The notes: generated by a model from the letters alone, not told the origin. 64,000 nucleotides of DNA from Chlorophyllum brunneum (GCA_963576785.1 OY756140.1:3224001-3288000); one strand, 5' to 3'. Positions 50,382-62,710 are shown, counted from the first letter of the stretch. Translations and numbers: made by a program.

Positions 50382-52340
50382 ATGCACAAATTCCTCGCTT
50401 TTGTTTCCCTCGCTATCTTCGCCAGCCAGGCCGCTGCTCAGCAGCAAGTCTGGGGACAATGTTGGTTACTACTATCTTGAGTCTACACTTTTCCTAACCT
50501 TTCTCTTCGTCTAGGTGGAGGTATTGGCTGGACTGGACCCGTCAGTATTTTTATGGAATTGCAATGGTCTCGTACTAATATGATGTTGTCGACAGACTAG
50601 CTGTAGGTTACACCATTGAAATGAGTGCGACAGGCACAAGCTAATCCTCCCAGGTGTCTCTGGAACGACCTGTGTCTTTGAGAACGACTGGTATTCTCAG
50701 TAAGTCGAATAATGCAAACAAAATCATCTGGATGCTGACTAGAGCTGTGTAGATGCCAACCCGGTAGCGGCGGCGGCACTACCCCTACACCCACCACCAC
50801 TAGCAGCAGCGGAGGTTCAACTGGTACCCCCAGTGGCGGTCTCAACAGCCGGTTCACCTCTCATGGCAAGAAGTTCTGGGTCAGTCTCTAGAGATCGTAA
50901 TGCCGGGATCGTGCTTATTATTTCATCTCATGTAGGGTGCCGCCGCTGATCAAAACACCATCGACATTTCCGGTACGTGGCTTTTTCGTTTTTACTGACG
51001 GTACAGATTATCTGATGTGGTATGGACAGCCAACCAAGCTCTCTTGAAGTCTAACTTTGGTTGCGTGACCCCCGAAAACTCCATGAAGGTGCGGCAGGAT
51101 TATCTTCGAAACAACCGGATGGATGCTAACTGAGTTTACAGTGGGATGCCACTGAACGTACGACGTCTTTCCTGATATTCTACCAACAGTAGTATTTACG
51201 CAGACGAAACGACCACAGCCAACAGGGGACAATTTACCTTCAGCGGTGCTGACTTCCTCGTCAACTGGGCTACCTCCAACGGCAAGATGATCCGTGGCCA
51301 CAACCTCGGTATGTTCTCCGCGCCCTTGAGCCCTCGATTTGATTTTGTTAATTGCTGGCAACAGTCTGGCACTCGCAGCTTCCTAGCTGGGTCTCCTCAA
51401 TCGGCGACAAAAACACTTTGGTATGCTTTTAACAAGGTTCATAGGGATTTGGCCGGCTGACACTCTTATTAGACTTCAGTCATCCAGAACCACATCGCCA
51501 ACGTCGCTGGAAGGTACGCCGGCAAGCTCTACGGTAGGTTACATTTGTTGTTTCTTTTGACCTATTGCTGATCGCCTTCTCCGCAGCTGTGGGTATTCAC
51601 GCTATCAAAGCTTTGTAAACCAGACTGACTTGATATTTCCCTCATGAAATAGTGGGATGTTTGCAAGTACGTCTGAGCTCATCAGAACTTAGAGAATGGA
51701 AAACTAATATGTCCACCCCAGTGAAATTTTGAACGAAGATGGTTCCCTCCGCTCCTCTGTCTTCTCCAACCTTCTCGGCGAGGTACTTCCCCGTTCTTGG
51801 CCGTCCAAACCTTTCTAACCACCCCACCTAGTCCTTCGTCAGCATCGCCTTCCAAGCCGCCCGCCAAGCTGATGGCACTGCCAAGCTATACATCAACGAC
51901 TACAACCTTGACTCGAACAACGCGAAGGTCCAGGGAATGGTTGCCCTCGTCAAGCGCACCAACGCAAACAGCAGGCTCATCGACGGTATTGGTACCCAGA
52001 TGCATCTCAGTGCTGGAGGTGCTGGTGGTGCGCAGGCCGCTCTCACTGCTCTTGCTAGCACTGGAGCTGAGGTCGCGATTACTGAGTTGGATATTGCCGG
52101 TGCTGCACCCAATGACTACACCACTGTTGTCAAGGCTTGCTTGGCCACTCCTGCTTGTGTTTCTATCACCACCTGGGGTGTTGCTGATGTTGTACGTCTT
52201 CCTCCGTTTGAGTCTTTTCGATTGGAGGGGGGCTAACCTTGTGATTTCAGAACTCGTGGCGTGCCAGCTCCACTCCCTTGTTGTACGACAACAACTACCA
52301 ACCCAAGCCAGCTTACACCGCTGTCATGAACGCCATGTAA
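50382..52340 (+). CDS. Secreted endo-beta-1,4-xylanase, CBM1-GH10
   Basis: The signal peptide [20 protein letters not shown] is followed directly by a family-1 cellulose-binding module ([12 protein letters not shown], then [11 protein letters not shown]), a Thr/Ser/Gly/Pro linker and a GH10 barrel. GH10 motifs: [33 protein letters not shown], the acid/base Glu in [21 protein letters not shown], and the nucleophile Glu in [11 protein letters not shown]. The end reads [16 protein letters not shown] with the stop 52338-52340. The gene has many small exons; the CBM1 is built from exons of 26 nt (50515-50540) and 7 nt (50596-50602). It cleaves xylan outside the cell, while the CBM1 anchors it on cellulose. 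The CBM1 at the N-terminus is usual for basidiomycete GH10. Confidence 0.94.
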
Positions 52341-52512
52341 GGGGTTGTTTCTGGAGGAATGTAGACAATTCTTCGATACCAAAGCAACATTGCATTTGTT
52401 CGGAGCATTTATATAACGTCGGCGAAAACAATTATTTTTATTTGACACTGGATAGCGAGCACGTTGAGGCAAGCCAAAGAAATTTGTGAGCCAAGTAAGG
52501 AACCGTTGGGGA

Positions 52513-53507
52513 TCAGATTGCACTATAGGATTCTTGCAACCTAGCGACGACCGCTTCGAACCTCTCGGCTGGGACCAACATCATTCTCGCCCTGACATCT
52601 AGGCCAAATGAATTCCTTTCCCTTGGTTCGCTTGGTGCATTGGTGAATTTGTAATCGAGGTGATGAAGGGAAAGAGTGCGGATTGCATCATCTTCTGGGT
52701 GGAAGGGGAATATGCCATCCGCGGGTGGTTCAGGCTCGGGTTGCGATAGAGTCGGTCTCGACTTTTTGGGTGAGGATGATTTTGATTTTGAGCGGTTGTG
52801 GGGTGCTGAGTTGACGAGGGCAGACTCTTCCTCGGGTGAGAGGTAATAATTGCGGGAGATGAAGAGGAAGTGTGAAAAGGCGAAGGGCTCGTTCTGAAAA
52901 ACCGGTTAGTTGCGGAACGAGAATTCAAAGAGGAATTTTTACACACGTTGGAGATTGCCTGTCTCAGTTCGTCCGCGAGCATCCTGTACATCGGGGGAAT
53001 GACCTGAACAGGCATGTTGATCAAACGCTCGCAGATCACGAGCCCCACATGTTGCTGATTTTGTGAAAACAGGGTATGGAGAGTTGTGTGGAACGCCTGG
53101 TCTCCCGAGGCAGCGACCTTTTCGAGGCAATAGTTGGCAATAGCCTTGACAGACGGATGCTGGTGGTGGATGTGCATGTTGAGTACGGTGAGCAGAGCGT
53201 ATGGGTCACTCTCGATGCCATCTGTCTTGATGGTGGTGCCTATGGCTGGCTGTGCAAGAATAAGATCTGTAAGCTGGTTAGTACTGAAAAGCTCAGCATC
53301 TCGTTGGAACAGCTGTTGGAGAAGTCTGTTGATTGCATGGAAGTCGACACCTGGGTTCGGATTGCAAAAGTCAAAGTCGACGTTTACAAGAGACTACTGT
53401 TCTGCTGAGCCAGCGCGAATAAACGAGAAATACGGGAGACATACGACGTCTGAAGCAGAGTCACTGTCGATGTGCGCCGAGTCGTTGTCTGCCTGTTTGC
53501 GTTTCAT
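52513..53507 (-). CDS. BCP1: Bcp1/BCCIP family protein
   Basis: The N-terminus is acidic with KRK at residues 2-4: MKRKQADNDSAHIDSDSASD. It splices to VNVDFDFCNPNPGVDFHAI, then LLQQLFQRDAELFSTNQLTD, QPAIGTTIKTDGIESDPYAL and QNQQHVGLVICERLINMPVQ, all characteristic of the BCP1/BCCIP family. A second intron follows DELRQAISN, then EPFAFSHFLFISRNYYL. The C-terminus FGLDVRARMMLVPAERFEAV closes the fold. Yeast Bcp1 is a chaperone of ribosomal protein uL14 and acts in nuclear export of Mss4 lipid kinase. A low-complexity Pro/Ser linker lies before the last strand. Start ATG 53505-53507; the proline dehydrogenase start is 115 bp away on the other strand. Confidence 0.88.
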
Positions 53508-53622
53508 GGTCAGAGTGATAAGCAAGATCACCCCGTCTATTTAAAGCGCGCACGTGCGCCTCTTCCAGTGTCATGTGACTGACGCGCTAATATTTAATGA
53601 CCGGCCTAAGATCCGTTCGCCA

Positions 53623-55743
53623 ATGTTCTCTCTCTTCCGCCGTCCTCTCTGCCCTCCCCATGCATTCTATCGCAGGTCCTACAGACCACTGGCCGGCATA
53701 GCTAGCCTCTCCGGAGGCCTCCTCCTCGCTGCTGGCTATGTCTATGCCGATTCCATGGAAGATAATGTTACCAGACAGCCCCTCGGAACTCTCATCCGTT
53801 CATATGCAGTCTTCACCATGTGCTCAATACCACCGCTCGTGGACCATTCTCCAAAGATACTCAGTGTCCTAACAAGTGTTCCAGGTATCCGCCATGTAAC
53901 AGAGGCAGTCGTCCGAACCACATTCTTCAATCATGTACGTCCCCAAACACCCATGCACCGTACTCCCGGATCTAACACTCCTGAACATGCAGTTTGTCGG
54001 CGGTGATACTGCGGAAGGTACATTACCCCTTCTGCGCGCATTCCGTAGAGCCAACAAGGGTGCTCTCCTGGCTTACTCGGTCGAGGTCGACCCCGCTTCT
54101 GCTACTTCACATTCCAGCAGTGGAACCATGTCCAAGGATCACCTTCCACACAAGCAGATCATCAAGGAGATGGTTCATTCCATCGATGTCGCTGCTGATT
54201 TTGAGGACTCTCTAAGCGACGGTGGGAGACGCACCTGGGTCGCAGTCAAGATAGTGAGTCAGCAAAACGGTTGTCTGCGACCTCTGCTCACGTACGTAAC
54301 ATCGGTATCAGACCGCACTCGTACCAAATGCCCAAGCCCTGATTAATCTATCGAACCACATTCTACAATCTCGTGTTCTCAAGCCTGACCCGGTCCCATT
54401 CCCGGGTTGTCCACGATCCACGGACCTGGATGTTATCCTCCTATCCACTGCTTCATCTTTGACATCCCTGACCAAAGAAGACATCGCAGACCTGTATGAC
54501 CTATACAAAGATCTTTATCGCGTGTGTGAACATGCCAGAACTCGAGGCGTCAAGGTTATAATTGATGCTGAATGGAGGTGCGTGTACAATATAATCGCGG
54601 TACCCCTTATATTAATGACGTCACGCGACCACTCATCACCCGGCATGGACAGTTGGTATCAGCCCGCCATCGACGCCGTCGCGCTCGCGCTAATGCGTGA
54701 ATTCAACACTCTTTCCAATATTCAATCCACTGTGCAGCCCCTCGTCTATACTACTTATCAGGCTTATCTTAGAAGGTAAGGAAGGCTGCCTGCCCTGGCG
54801 TCGATCTCCACGATAGGCAACTCTATAAATAACTTACGCATCTCGCTTCAACCCTAAACCTAACAGGACACCATCGCATCTGGCACTTTCCCTCGAGGAT
54901 GCACGTAGGAACAATTACTCGCTTGGAGTCAAGCTCGTTCGTGGCGCTTACCATCCTTACGAACTTGCCGCACACAAATCCAAGGGATCTATGTCGATAT
55001 CACCAGACGAACTTCCACCGGTATGGTCAAAGAAGGAAGAAACGGATCGATGCTATAACCAATGCGTCAAGATGCTGCTCGGTGCCGTTCGGGAAGATGT
55101 ATCTATCGGGAAAGATATTCAGGCTTCCACGGTTCCTAGTGTCGATTCGAACCCGTGGAGCAAGTGGCTAAAGGGTCATGTTGTCTCCAATCCAATCAAG
55201 AAGCTCATACCATCCGCTCCAAGCCCTGAAAATAAGCCACCTTCAGTCGGGATTCTCTTCGGAACACATAATTGGGAAAGCGTCAGACTGATACTGCAAG
55301 AGTTGTTGCATAACGGCTTGGCGGAGCCGATGCCGAATGAGCCAAGACAAGAAGACGGCCAAGTCGTGATTGGAGTGAAGCCGGAAGTTGTAGAACGCGT
55401 TGCTGTTGCTCAACTTTTCGGTGCGCAACTGTTAGTAAATATCTTCTGTTAAACTTGACTTACCAGTGATTAGGCATGAGCGATGATCTCACTCAATATC
55501 TCGTTAATCGGACGAGGGCAACCATACCATTTATTATCAAGTCCGCCCCTTCTCCCTCTGAGTCAATTTGTGCTGATCTCCTCATGATTTAGATACGTTC
55601 CATATGGTGCTCTCGAAGAAGTCATGCCCTATCTGAGTAGACGTGCAATCGAGAACAAGTCGGTGCTTGGTGATGGCAAAGCCATCGAAGAACGTAAACG
55701 AGCCGGTAGGGAGATTTGGAAGAGGATCACTGGTCAATCATAA
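53623..55743 (+). CDS. PUT1: Mitochondrial proline dehydrogenase
   Basis: An FAD enzyme oxidising proline to pyrroline-5-carboxylate, the first step of proline use. The first 30 residues (MFSLFRRPLCPP, then RRSYRPLAG) are Arg-rich without acids, a likely mitochondrial presequence, followed by a hydrophobic stretch. Domain motifs: FVGGDTAEGTLPLLRAFRRA, the FADH strand VKVIIDAEWSWYQPAID, TYQAYLRRTPSHLALSLEDA, YSLGVKLVRGAYHPYELA (Arg-Gly-Ala-Tyr motif), ILFGTHNWESVRLIL, and the end VPYGALEEVMPYLSRRAIEN. The ATG at 53623 sits at the start of the presequence; longer in-frame extension upstream is not conserved. Ends at 55741-55743. Confidence 0.92.
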
Positions 55744-55911
55744 CCCCGTCGTGTATAATGTTCACAGCCTATCCTCACGCCTGTATTTTAGCCTAGGAAT
55801 CGACCGGCGATGAGCTCCATTTTCATAATTCATAATCTAATAAATCTTGATTAACTAAAATATACACATACAACACAACAAGATAAAGAACATCAACAAA
55901 TATCAAAGGTA

Positions 55912-58900
55912 TTAACGTTCCCCGCTAGTAAACGATAACCTGAGTCCGCCAGACGAGGTTACCAACCGCAATGTTGACTCTGGACCAAAGCCAAGCTTTT
56001 CTTCGGATCTTTTCGTCTCCACGATCTCTTGTTCGGTAGAATAGATGATGTCCCGTCGCTGAAAGTCGACAGTATCCGGTGTAAGGACATCCTCCCCGCT
56101 TGTGATCGAACCAGAAGACAAAGTTGCCACGGGAGAAGGTGGCTCTTGGGGATCCTGGGGAAGGAATGTGGATTCTGCTAAGGGTTGCGTAAACTCCGGT
56201 TGTAGGTCCCCTTTCTCCTCGAACTGTACCTGGTGAGGCAACCCGGATCCATGTACCCAAGTAGAAGAATCCATGATCTCATGCGGGACCATCGTATCTC
56301 CCTCTTTCGCGGAATCATGTGTCAGGGGTAGCGAAATCGACACGCCAACGGGACCACTCTTCAACCCTGCCCAAAAACTCGACATACTGAGGCTCTGAAA
56401 CAACCCGTGACAAGCCTTGGGCACCGAAACAGTACAGTCCGATGCCATTGAATTCCTGGTCACGCCAACAAAAGTACCAGAGCCAGAAGTGACGTCAGGA
56501 CCACGAGGAACGGTAGTCGTAGCCGAGGTCTTCGAAACAGGAGGCTTGGAGCTTACAGCTGCAGGTGGAGGAGTAGTATACGTAAACCCAATGCCGCTTC
56601 CAATCTGACTCAATCCACTTGGTAGATCCGCAATTTGTTCAGCATAGGCAGAACACCTGAACGCTGCAACGGACTTTGGCCTCTTGCGTAATTTCTGTTG
56701 GATTGAAGCAGTGCTGAGATTGAAGAACCGGTGTGGATAAATCAAGGAACGCTCTTTTCGCAAGCTCCAAGCACGGGAGAAAGACATCTTCATGGGGGTC
56801 GTTAAAGAGTAGTCCGAATGCACGGAGAGCTGTTCTTCATGGTCTAGAGTCTCCCAGATATCCGGAAGAGGTCTACGAGTACAAGGGGCAGCCCGGGCTC
56901 TGTCGATCAGTAGTTCTTCGCTTCTCGGCGAGTTATCTTTTTGCTCTTGTCCCAGGATGTCGGACACATGGGCATAACTGACTTGATCCAAAACCGTGGT
57001 GGACTGTGCAAGCGGCTGGACCGAGTTAGATAGCAATACACTAGATTGTTCCCGTACGCCTGGTGTCGCGAACGGTGACCTTAGAAATTGGGGTGCTGCC
57101 TGACCGAAGGATTGTTGAAAGTTCCCAGGTCCGAGTGCACTCACTCGGGGAGAAAAACACTGTTCGCATGTAGAGAACCTGGCGCCATTCGAACTTTTGG
57201 AAGGTTGGGTCACATTGGACACAAGAAAATCTCGAGGTAGAGGAGCTACGCTCAGCATTATCAGTCGAAGGCATTCTGCTTCAGTGAGTGACCATTACCT
57301 GGCGTTCTGTGCCTCACTACCTTCCCCCAGTCCCTAAACGAAAAGCAAGTTCAAACTCCCGGTGAAAGTATGATAAAATGCCACACACGCATTAGAAAAA
57401 TATGGATGACGCTGGATATCATGCGTATTCGGTCGCATGGCTGGATTGCGTTCGAGGCACTTCAAATCATTAGATAGATCAGGCTGCCTGGAGCGACAGT
57501 GTGTTCACCTTCAGTATCAAATCCCGAGCAATCGGATTGATGAATCGTATTGCCGTGCTTGGGAGACTTTCACACATGATTTTGCTAGTGAGTTGTTCCA
57601 CATCGGGTTCGGAGTCCGCATCGCAAAGAAACGCGTGCTTAAGAATCCGATCAGCAGTAAACTCAAGCCAGGAGATGTTGCTTACTTTTCCATGGAACAT
57701 GTAATACAGTACCATCCCAAAAGACCAAGAATCAACCAAAGAATCGTGATTCCATCCTAGTAAGAACTCTGGGGCCCGATATTGTTTGTTAGTCTGTTCC
57801 AGTGTATCCTGAAGATGTTTTCCGTGTGGTCGGAGAATGATTCCATACTCAAGTCCGGAGAGAATGATGTGGCCATGTCTATCGAAGATGATCGTACCGG
57901 GAGATATATTGCGGTGAGCGATCCCAGCATCATGGAGAGAACATAAACCCATTATCTGGAGATAGAACAGTGAGTGGTCAGAGTATGGAAGGCGCTATAG
58001 ACGCACAATTTCACAAGCATAGAAAAACACCTCTAGGGGACCAAACACACCATATCGCCCTATGGCATCTGCAAGGGTGCCACTGGGATAGTTATCCTAT
58101 ACAGACAGCTGAAGTGACATTAAGGTGGCTCGATAAAAGGACGCACCATGATGACGTAGATGTAGCGGCCATTCTCAAAAGTCCAGTGCAGGAGCGGGCA
58201 AAACGAGTTACGAACATCCTTGACCTTTTCCAGAATAGCCAATTCAGTCCATGCCCGCCGCGTCTGGAGCATTTTCTTGATAGCATATATGCGGCCGTCG
58301 GAGCGCCTGATACAGATTCCTACCTCGGAGTCTGAAGAAGATGATGGGCTAATCAAGAAATCTTCCAACGATGGTCCTCCCTCAACGCGGAAACGCCTGG
58401 ATTCCGGAAGTAGTGACGAGAGGGAGCCGGCGCGCACAACGAGGCAATCTTTCTGCAGTTTTTTGACGGAAGAAAGTGAGTGTGCTCTTGAATGCGAATC
58501 CTCACTTGAATATTCCTACATCAGTGGAATAAGCCGAGCCGAAAAATCTGCTCAGAACACACACGTTCTCGACATCCTGATCACGAGCCCATTCAGGAGC
58601 TGTATCTCTGATACTAATATATTGCTGCAAAAAGACGAGTGAATAACCAGTCGGAATTAACAGAATGTGTGACACACTAACCCCAGGGTCGCAGCTCAAC
58701 TCGATGCTGGAGGGGTCCTGTTTGTGCTCTTCGGTAGAAACGTCTCCCAAGACCTCGGGTAGGATACTCTGAGAGATTGGTAAAAACATATTATATATGA
58801 CTCGTGAACCACCCACTCGAAAAGAAAGAGAGTCGAAACGCGGAGTCTCCAGCCGTGGAATTCTATGTATTCGGGGTGGCGTTTCAGGGAGAGTGGTGTA

Positions 58901-58963
58901 CGGATAAGACTGCACCACTTTAGAAGAGGAATGACAGAAGAAGAGCCAGCTTACAAGGGGCAT
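55912..58963 (-). CDS. Probable pseudokinase with long disordered C-terminal tail
   Basis: The kinase-like domain lies in the middle. GRIYAIKKML carries the Lys of strand beta-3; ENGRYIYVIM is the hinge region. The catalytic loop reads GIAHRNISPGTIIF: Asn replaces the catalytic Asp of HRD. The DFG position reads LSGLEYG, losing the metal-binding Asp. NKQYRAPEFLLGWNHDSLVD followed by SWSFGMVLYYM keeps the APE and the structural Asp; CLERNPAMRPNTHDIQRHPY keeps the final Arg. The loss of two catalytic residues suggests a pseudokinase. Splicing (50-nt intron from CCAG to GTAG, about 57241-57290) joins the kinase to a 430-residue Ser/Pro/Thr-rich tail ending at 55912. A 10-nt microexon (GAATATTCAA, near 58500) keeps the frame upstream. 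The start ATG at 58961-58963 is uncertain. Confidence 0.7.
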
Positions 58964-59427
58964 TCTGAGTAAGGGTATCGCGAGAGGTAGCGCTGATGGT
59001 GGTTTGGGAAAGAACTGCGTGACGTCACATCCAGCATTGGACCCACACAGCACGACCCCAAAATCTGCTCTCGTTGGCTGAAAGTTCTCCGTTCAGATAT
59101 CGGATCCTGGCCCAAGCACTAGGGACATATTCAAAAGGTTGTTTTTCTCTGTGTGTTCTGGTTTTCTTATTTCCTTACTTGTATAAAATCGGGGAATGTA
59201 ATCGTTATATATGTACATAATACAGCAGTGTCCCCTGTTTCGGAGACTGGTTTGGATTATTTGGACGTATAGTAGGAAATGTATGGCGAATGGTAAATGC
59301 AGGAGCACAGATATTAGGAATAATTAACAACCTAAGGCACAATATTCGAGAGGCCCATGAGATCACGCACTCTACGTGATCTGAAAAAGAAACAAAGGGC
59401 CTGGCAATCTGAGCAGCTTGAAACAAG
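58964..59427. other. Gap between pseudokinase and zinc-finger gene
   Basis: This is the upstream flank of the kinase-like gene and the 3' flank of the zinc-finger gene, both on the minus strand. The open frame at 58964-59053 continues the kinase frame upstream, but only from a GTG codon. Nothing else was recognised. Confidence 0.4.
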
Positions 59428-60665
59428 CTACCGACCTTGTGTGGACAAGAAGGACTGCAGGAGAGCCTCGCAGTAAATACCATCTCGATTAGCAAGTACC
59501 CACCACAACACTCCCTCAACCTCTGCGTATGACAGAGGGCGCTGAGCCTTCGCGAGGATAGGCATGAGTTGTACCGCGCGCATAGACACGGTGGCGGTCT
59601 CGCGCAACGTCCAGGGATCAAAGACATCTTCGATCGGAGGTGCTGGGGGAAGTTGGGGGTCACACTGATGGGTTGTTAAGTCGGCGAGAAACTCGGCAGA
59701 CAGACGGTCCAACCAATTGTCTCCATAGTGAGGTTGTTTGCCTTGAGGTTGTCCAAAGATATCGGGTGCGGAAGAAGTGCCAGGGATGGTGGCACCATAA
59801 CCAAGGAAGCCGGAAGCCCCAGCGGACGCGTGGGGGAAGGCATTCTGAAGTTTGGGGGAGGTGGGTTCCAACTTAACGTCTGGGACTAAACCGCAGTCGA
59901 CGCGGGAGCCAGATGGCTCAGACGATGTCCAAGAGTTCAGAGCCGACGGGAGGTTAGACGAACTCTTTTCCTGGTCCCGAGACAAGTTTACAATCGGGAA
60001 TTCGATAGGAGGAACCTGACCAGGGTCTGCAACCCCGACACGCCGCACATATTTCCAAAATTCCAGAGGGACTGTCCCGCCGTTCCGAATAGCTCGAATA
60101 ACATGTCTCTTTTTATGGCGGTTCAAAGACGAGGGGTCAGTGCAGCGGAACTCGCAGAGCCCAGCCCCATCCGACCACCCACATTGTTGATCCTTGTCGC
60201 GAGTGCTGGCGAATATGTCAGCTTTACGCAATTTCTTATGGGTGAAAGGAGAAGCGCTTACTGTGTCTTTGAGTGTACCTTGAGATTGACCTTCTGGCTT
60301 GCAGTGTAAGAGCAGCCTGGGAAGTCACAATGAAATGGCCTCCTGTAATCATTGTGAACATGAGCAAAGACAATTCATTATAGTGGTAACGTGACGCCAT
60401 ACCGCTGCGCTTCGTCGCCGTGCATACCGCGAAGGTGCCTAGCGAGGTCTGACTGGCGAGAAATGGTCGTGCCACATATAGGACAGACAACACGGTTTTC
60501 CTGAATAGAGGATTATTATATCTTGAGTCAAAGACGCATGAAGAATACACAAGCTGGACCGACCTTGTCTGCTTTCACGGGCCAGGGCCAAGGCGACTTC
60601 GAGCTACGGGTGTGGGGACGGACGCGGTGGGTTCTATAACTTAGGGGAGATCCGGTGAGAGCCAT
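59428..60665 (-). CDS. C2H2 zinc-finger protein, putative transcription factor
   Basis: The start MALTGSPLSYRTHRVRP leads to three C2H2-like fingers. The first is VVCPICGTTISRQSDLARHL with a following RGMH. The second is HCDFPGCSYTASQKVNLK followed by VH. The third is larger, CGWSDGAGLCEFRCTDPSSL then NRHKKRH. The rest is Ser/Pro-rich with an acidic stretch and a C-terminal region with FLADLTTHQCDPQLPPAPP and EVEGVLWWVLANRDGIY. Introns separate the fingers (for example GTCGGT after KADK). This fits a nuclear DNA-binding regulator; its targets are unknown. A TATA-like box lies 92 bp upstream. The stop may be at 59428, or the final exon may be trimmed because CAAGGTCGGTAG offers a weak donor. 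Confidence 0.75.
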
Positions 60666-61353
60666 GTCGTGTAGAGGAGTGGTAAGTCCGGGAGAGTATT
60701 TTCAAACGGTACAAAGATATCTGGGAAGTGTGGACCCACCCCCGACTGGCGACTCATTATATAGAGATTGGCGGATTGGTCTTGGCCTAGTTTTTTAAAA
60801 TACTTTAGTTGGAAGTTCCAGGGGTACTTTCTATCTAAGGAAAATCATTGATTGGTTCAGACCCAATTTCTTGACAAATTTCCGGGAGAGGCAGGTCTGA
60901 TGCCATGGGTTTTTGTTTAATTCCTCGTTTCCTGTGTTGAGAAACAAAAAAGACGATTTACAACTACTAGAAATAGCAAATTTGTGTTGCCATGCATGCG
61001 CTTTGGATAGCCGGGTGGGATTGTGCCGAACACGCGTCCAGTGCCATCGTGCCATCGCGGTGCATCGACCGCCGCTTTGGCGGTTAGATGGCTCGCCTGA
61101 GTTGAAAGTCACGCGTGCACGCGGCCGTACCGAAATACACTCTACATGAACACGGTCATATAGAGCCATGGGACTGAATGTGTGTGGCAATAGATAATAA
61201 GATAATGTTCTAATAGTACAATGGTTGCGGAATGGTATCTAAGTTACATATGTGAATCTCAAAGGGGAAGAAGAATTAGACGAAGAATAAAATAAATAAA
61301 AGATGATCGAAATTTAAGCAAGCGTAAGCATATAAAAAACGTTCCCGAAGCGT
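60666..61353. other. Upstream region of the zinc-finger gene and 3' flank of the next gene
   Basis: This 688-base region includes the zinc-finger promoter. The GC-rich stretch 61010-61140 has small open frames without motifs; no RNA gene was recognised. Confidence 0.5.
60757..60763 (-). promoter_or_regulatory. TATA-like box of zinc-finger gene
   Basis: On the minus strand it reads TATATAA, 92 bases upstream of the ATG at 60665. Confidence 0.5.
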
Positions 61354-62477
61354 TTAGAGTCCAAGCGATGCCTCTTCCAACGCCTGAGCATCAACCAAAT
61401 CAGACGTTTCGTGATATAACTGCTTCATCCGTTCCATAATAGCCTCAAACTCCTCAGAGTTCCTACTGAGGCGAAAAGAATAGTTGATAGATCCGCCATA
61501 CGAATCAGATTTGATGATGCGAGCCCTCTTGACTGGGCTGGAAGGAGGAGTACAAAGATCATCGCAGCTTTCTGCCGTAAAATAGCTGAAATCACTGGTG
61601 TCAAACTCGGGCTCGGAACCGACCTCACCCTCAACGGTGGGGACTTTCGCTTCCTCTCCAGCCTCTACCGCAGTAGCAGTAAGCTCCTCCCCTTCCGAGT
61701 TCGAGTGTGAAATCTCGATGTTGCGATCGAACAATATCCTGTGACGGATAGCGCGAGCACGATGTATACGTTTTTGCTGAGAGTCGGATCGAGCGAAGAC
61801 ATTAGGCACGTCCAAAGAGGTATCAGGTTGGATAGTGATGGAGTCAATAAGACCAGGATTTTCTTCATCACCGAAGAGAATTGAATGGCGGTGGGCTCGA
61901 GCGCGAGAAACGCGAGCGTTACGAGTACAGGTTTTGAGCATCTCACGGGCAGGGTTGAGGCGACTCCTTCTTCGTTGATATATTGGGGTATAGTTACACT
62001 CCCCAAAAGGTTCATCCACCTTTTCGTCCGCTTCGACTTCAAAAGGTGGGGGTGGAGAAAGAGGTAGAAGGTCGTCTCTGTTCTTGCGTATCGATGTGGG
62101 TCGTGGCGGTGGTTCCTCCTTCTCGATGACTTCAAAGAAGCGGGCCTCGATATCAAAGTTGCTCGCTTTAGACGATTTAGAGGTGACGACGCGGGCTGAG
62201 GAAGAGCGAAAGTGCGGTTAGCCACACTTGCCCCTGAAAGTGAGACACAGGGGCACCTCCATGTACCTGGGCAAGAAATCCGTGGTGCCACCCACTTCTC
62301 CCTTGCAGCCTCAGCGTCGACGTTGTTGGTGAACCCAGTGAGATTTGCCTTGGGGGTGCGTTGGCGTATGACCTTGGACTTGATGGTGGCGTACATGTCG
62401 CATACAGCGGTACCAACAATAGCGAATGGTTTTGCGATTCCTGTCGCGATGGCTTTGAGAGTCGAGAAGCCGAACAT
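61354..62477 (-). CDS. Uncharacterised basic/acidic protein
   Basis: The ATG at 62475-62477 starts MFGFSTLKAIATGIAKPF, a short hydrophobic-amphipathic stretch. One intron (about 62201-62274, GTACAT to CTCAG) joins RISCPA to RVVTSKSSKASNFDI. Then come PPRPTSIRKNRDDLLPLSPP, a repeated short motif (VSRARAHRHSILFGDE and IHRARAIRHRILFDRN, an imperfect duplication), an acidic section (EVGSEPEFDTSDFSYFTAE), LCTPPSSPVKRARIIKSDSY with a possible CDK site, and an end NSEEFEAIMERMKQLYHE likely to form a helix. No known domain is recognised. The internal duplication RARA.RH.ILF is the only structural hint. Confidence 0.6.
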
Positions 62478-62710
62478 CTCGCCTTGTATGTAGGATATGC
62501 TCGAAAAAAAAAAGGTGAAGGGGCTGAAGAGGTGGATTCAAGGTTTTTATAGAACAGAGGCTGACCATGTACCGATCGAACACAACCATGTCTGGGTGAT
62601 GACCATGACTCGAGGACATGATAGTATTCCTGGGTCTGTGGATATATGCAATATATGACGAGGTACAGGGAAGTAAGGACAAAACTTGAGGTCTGAGATA
62701 CCAGGAACTA

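Noticed and set aside
55912..57258. A 448-codon frame as an independent gene
   Set aside because: Its first codons lie inside an intron; splicing links the frame to the upstream kinase domain.
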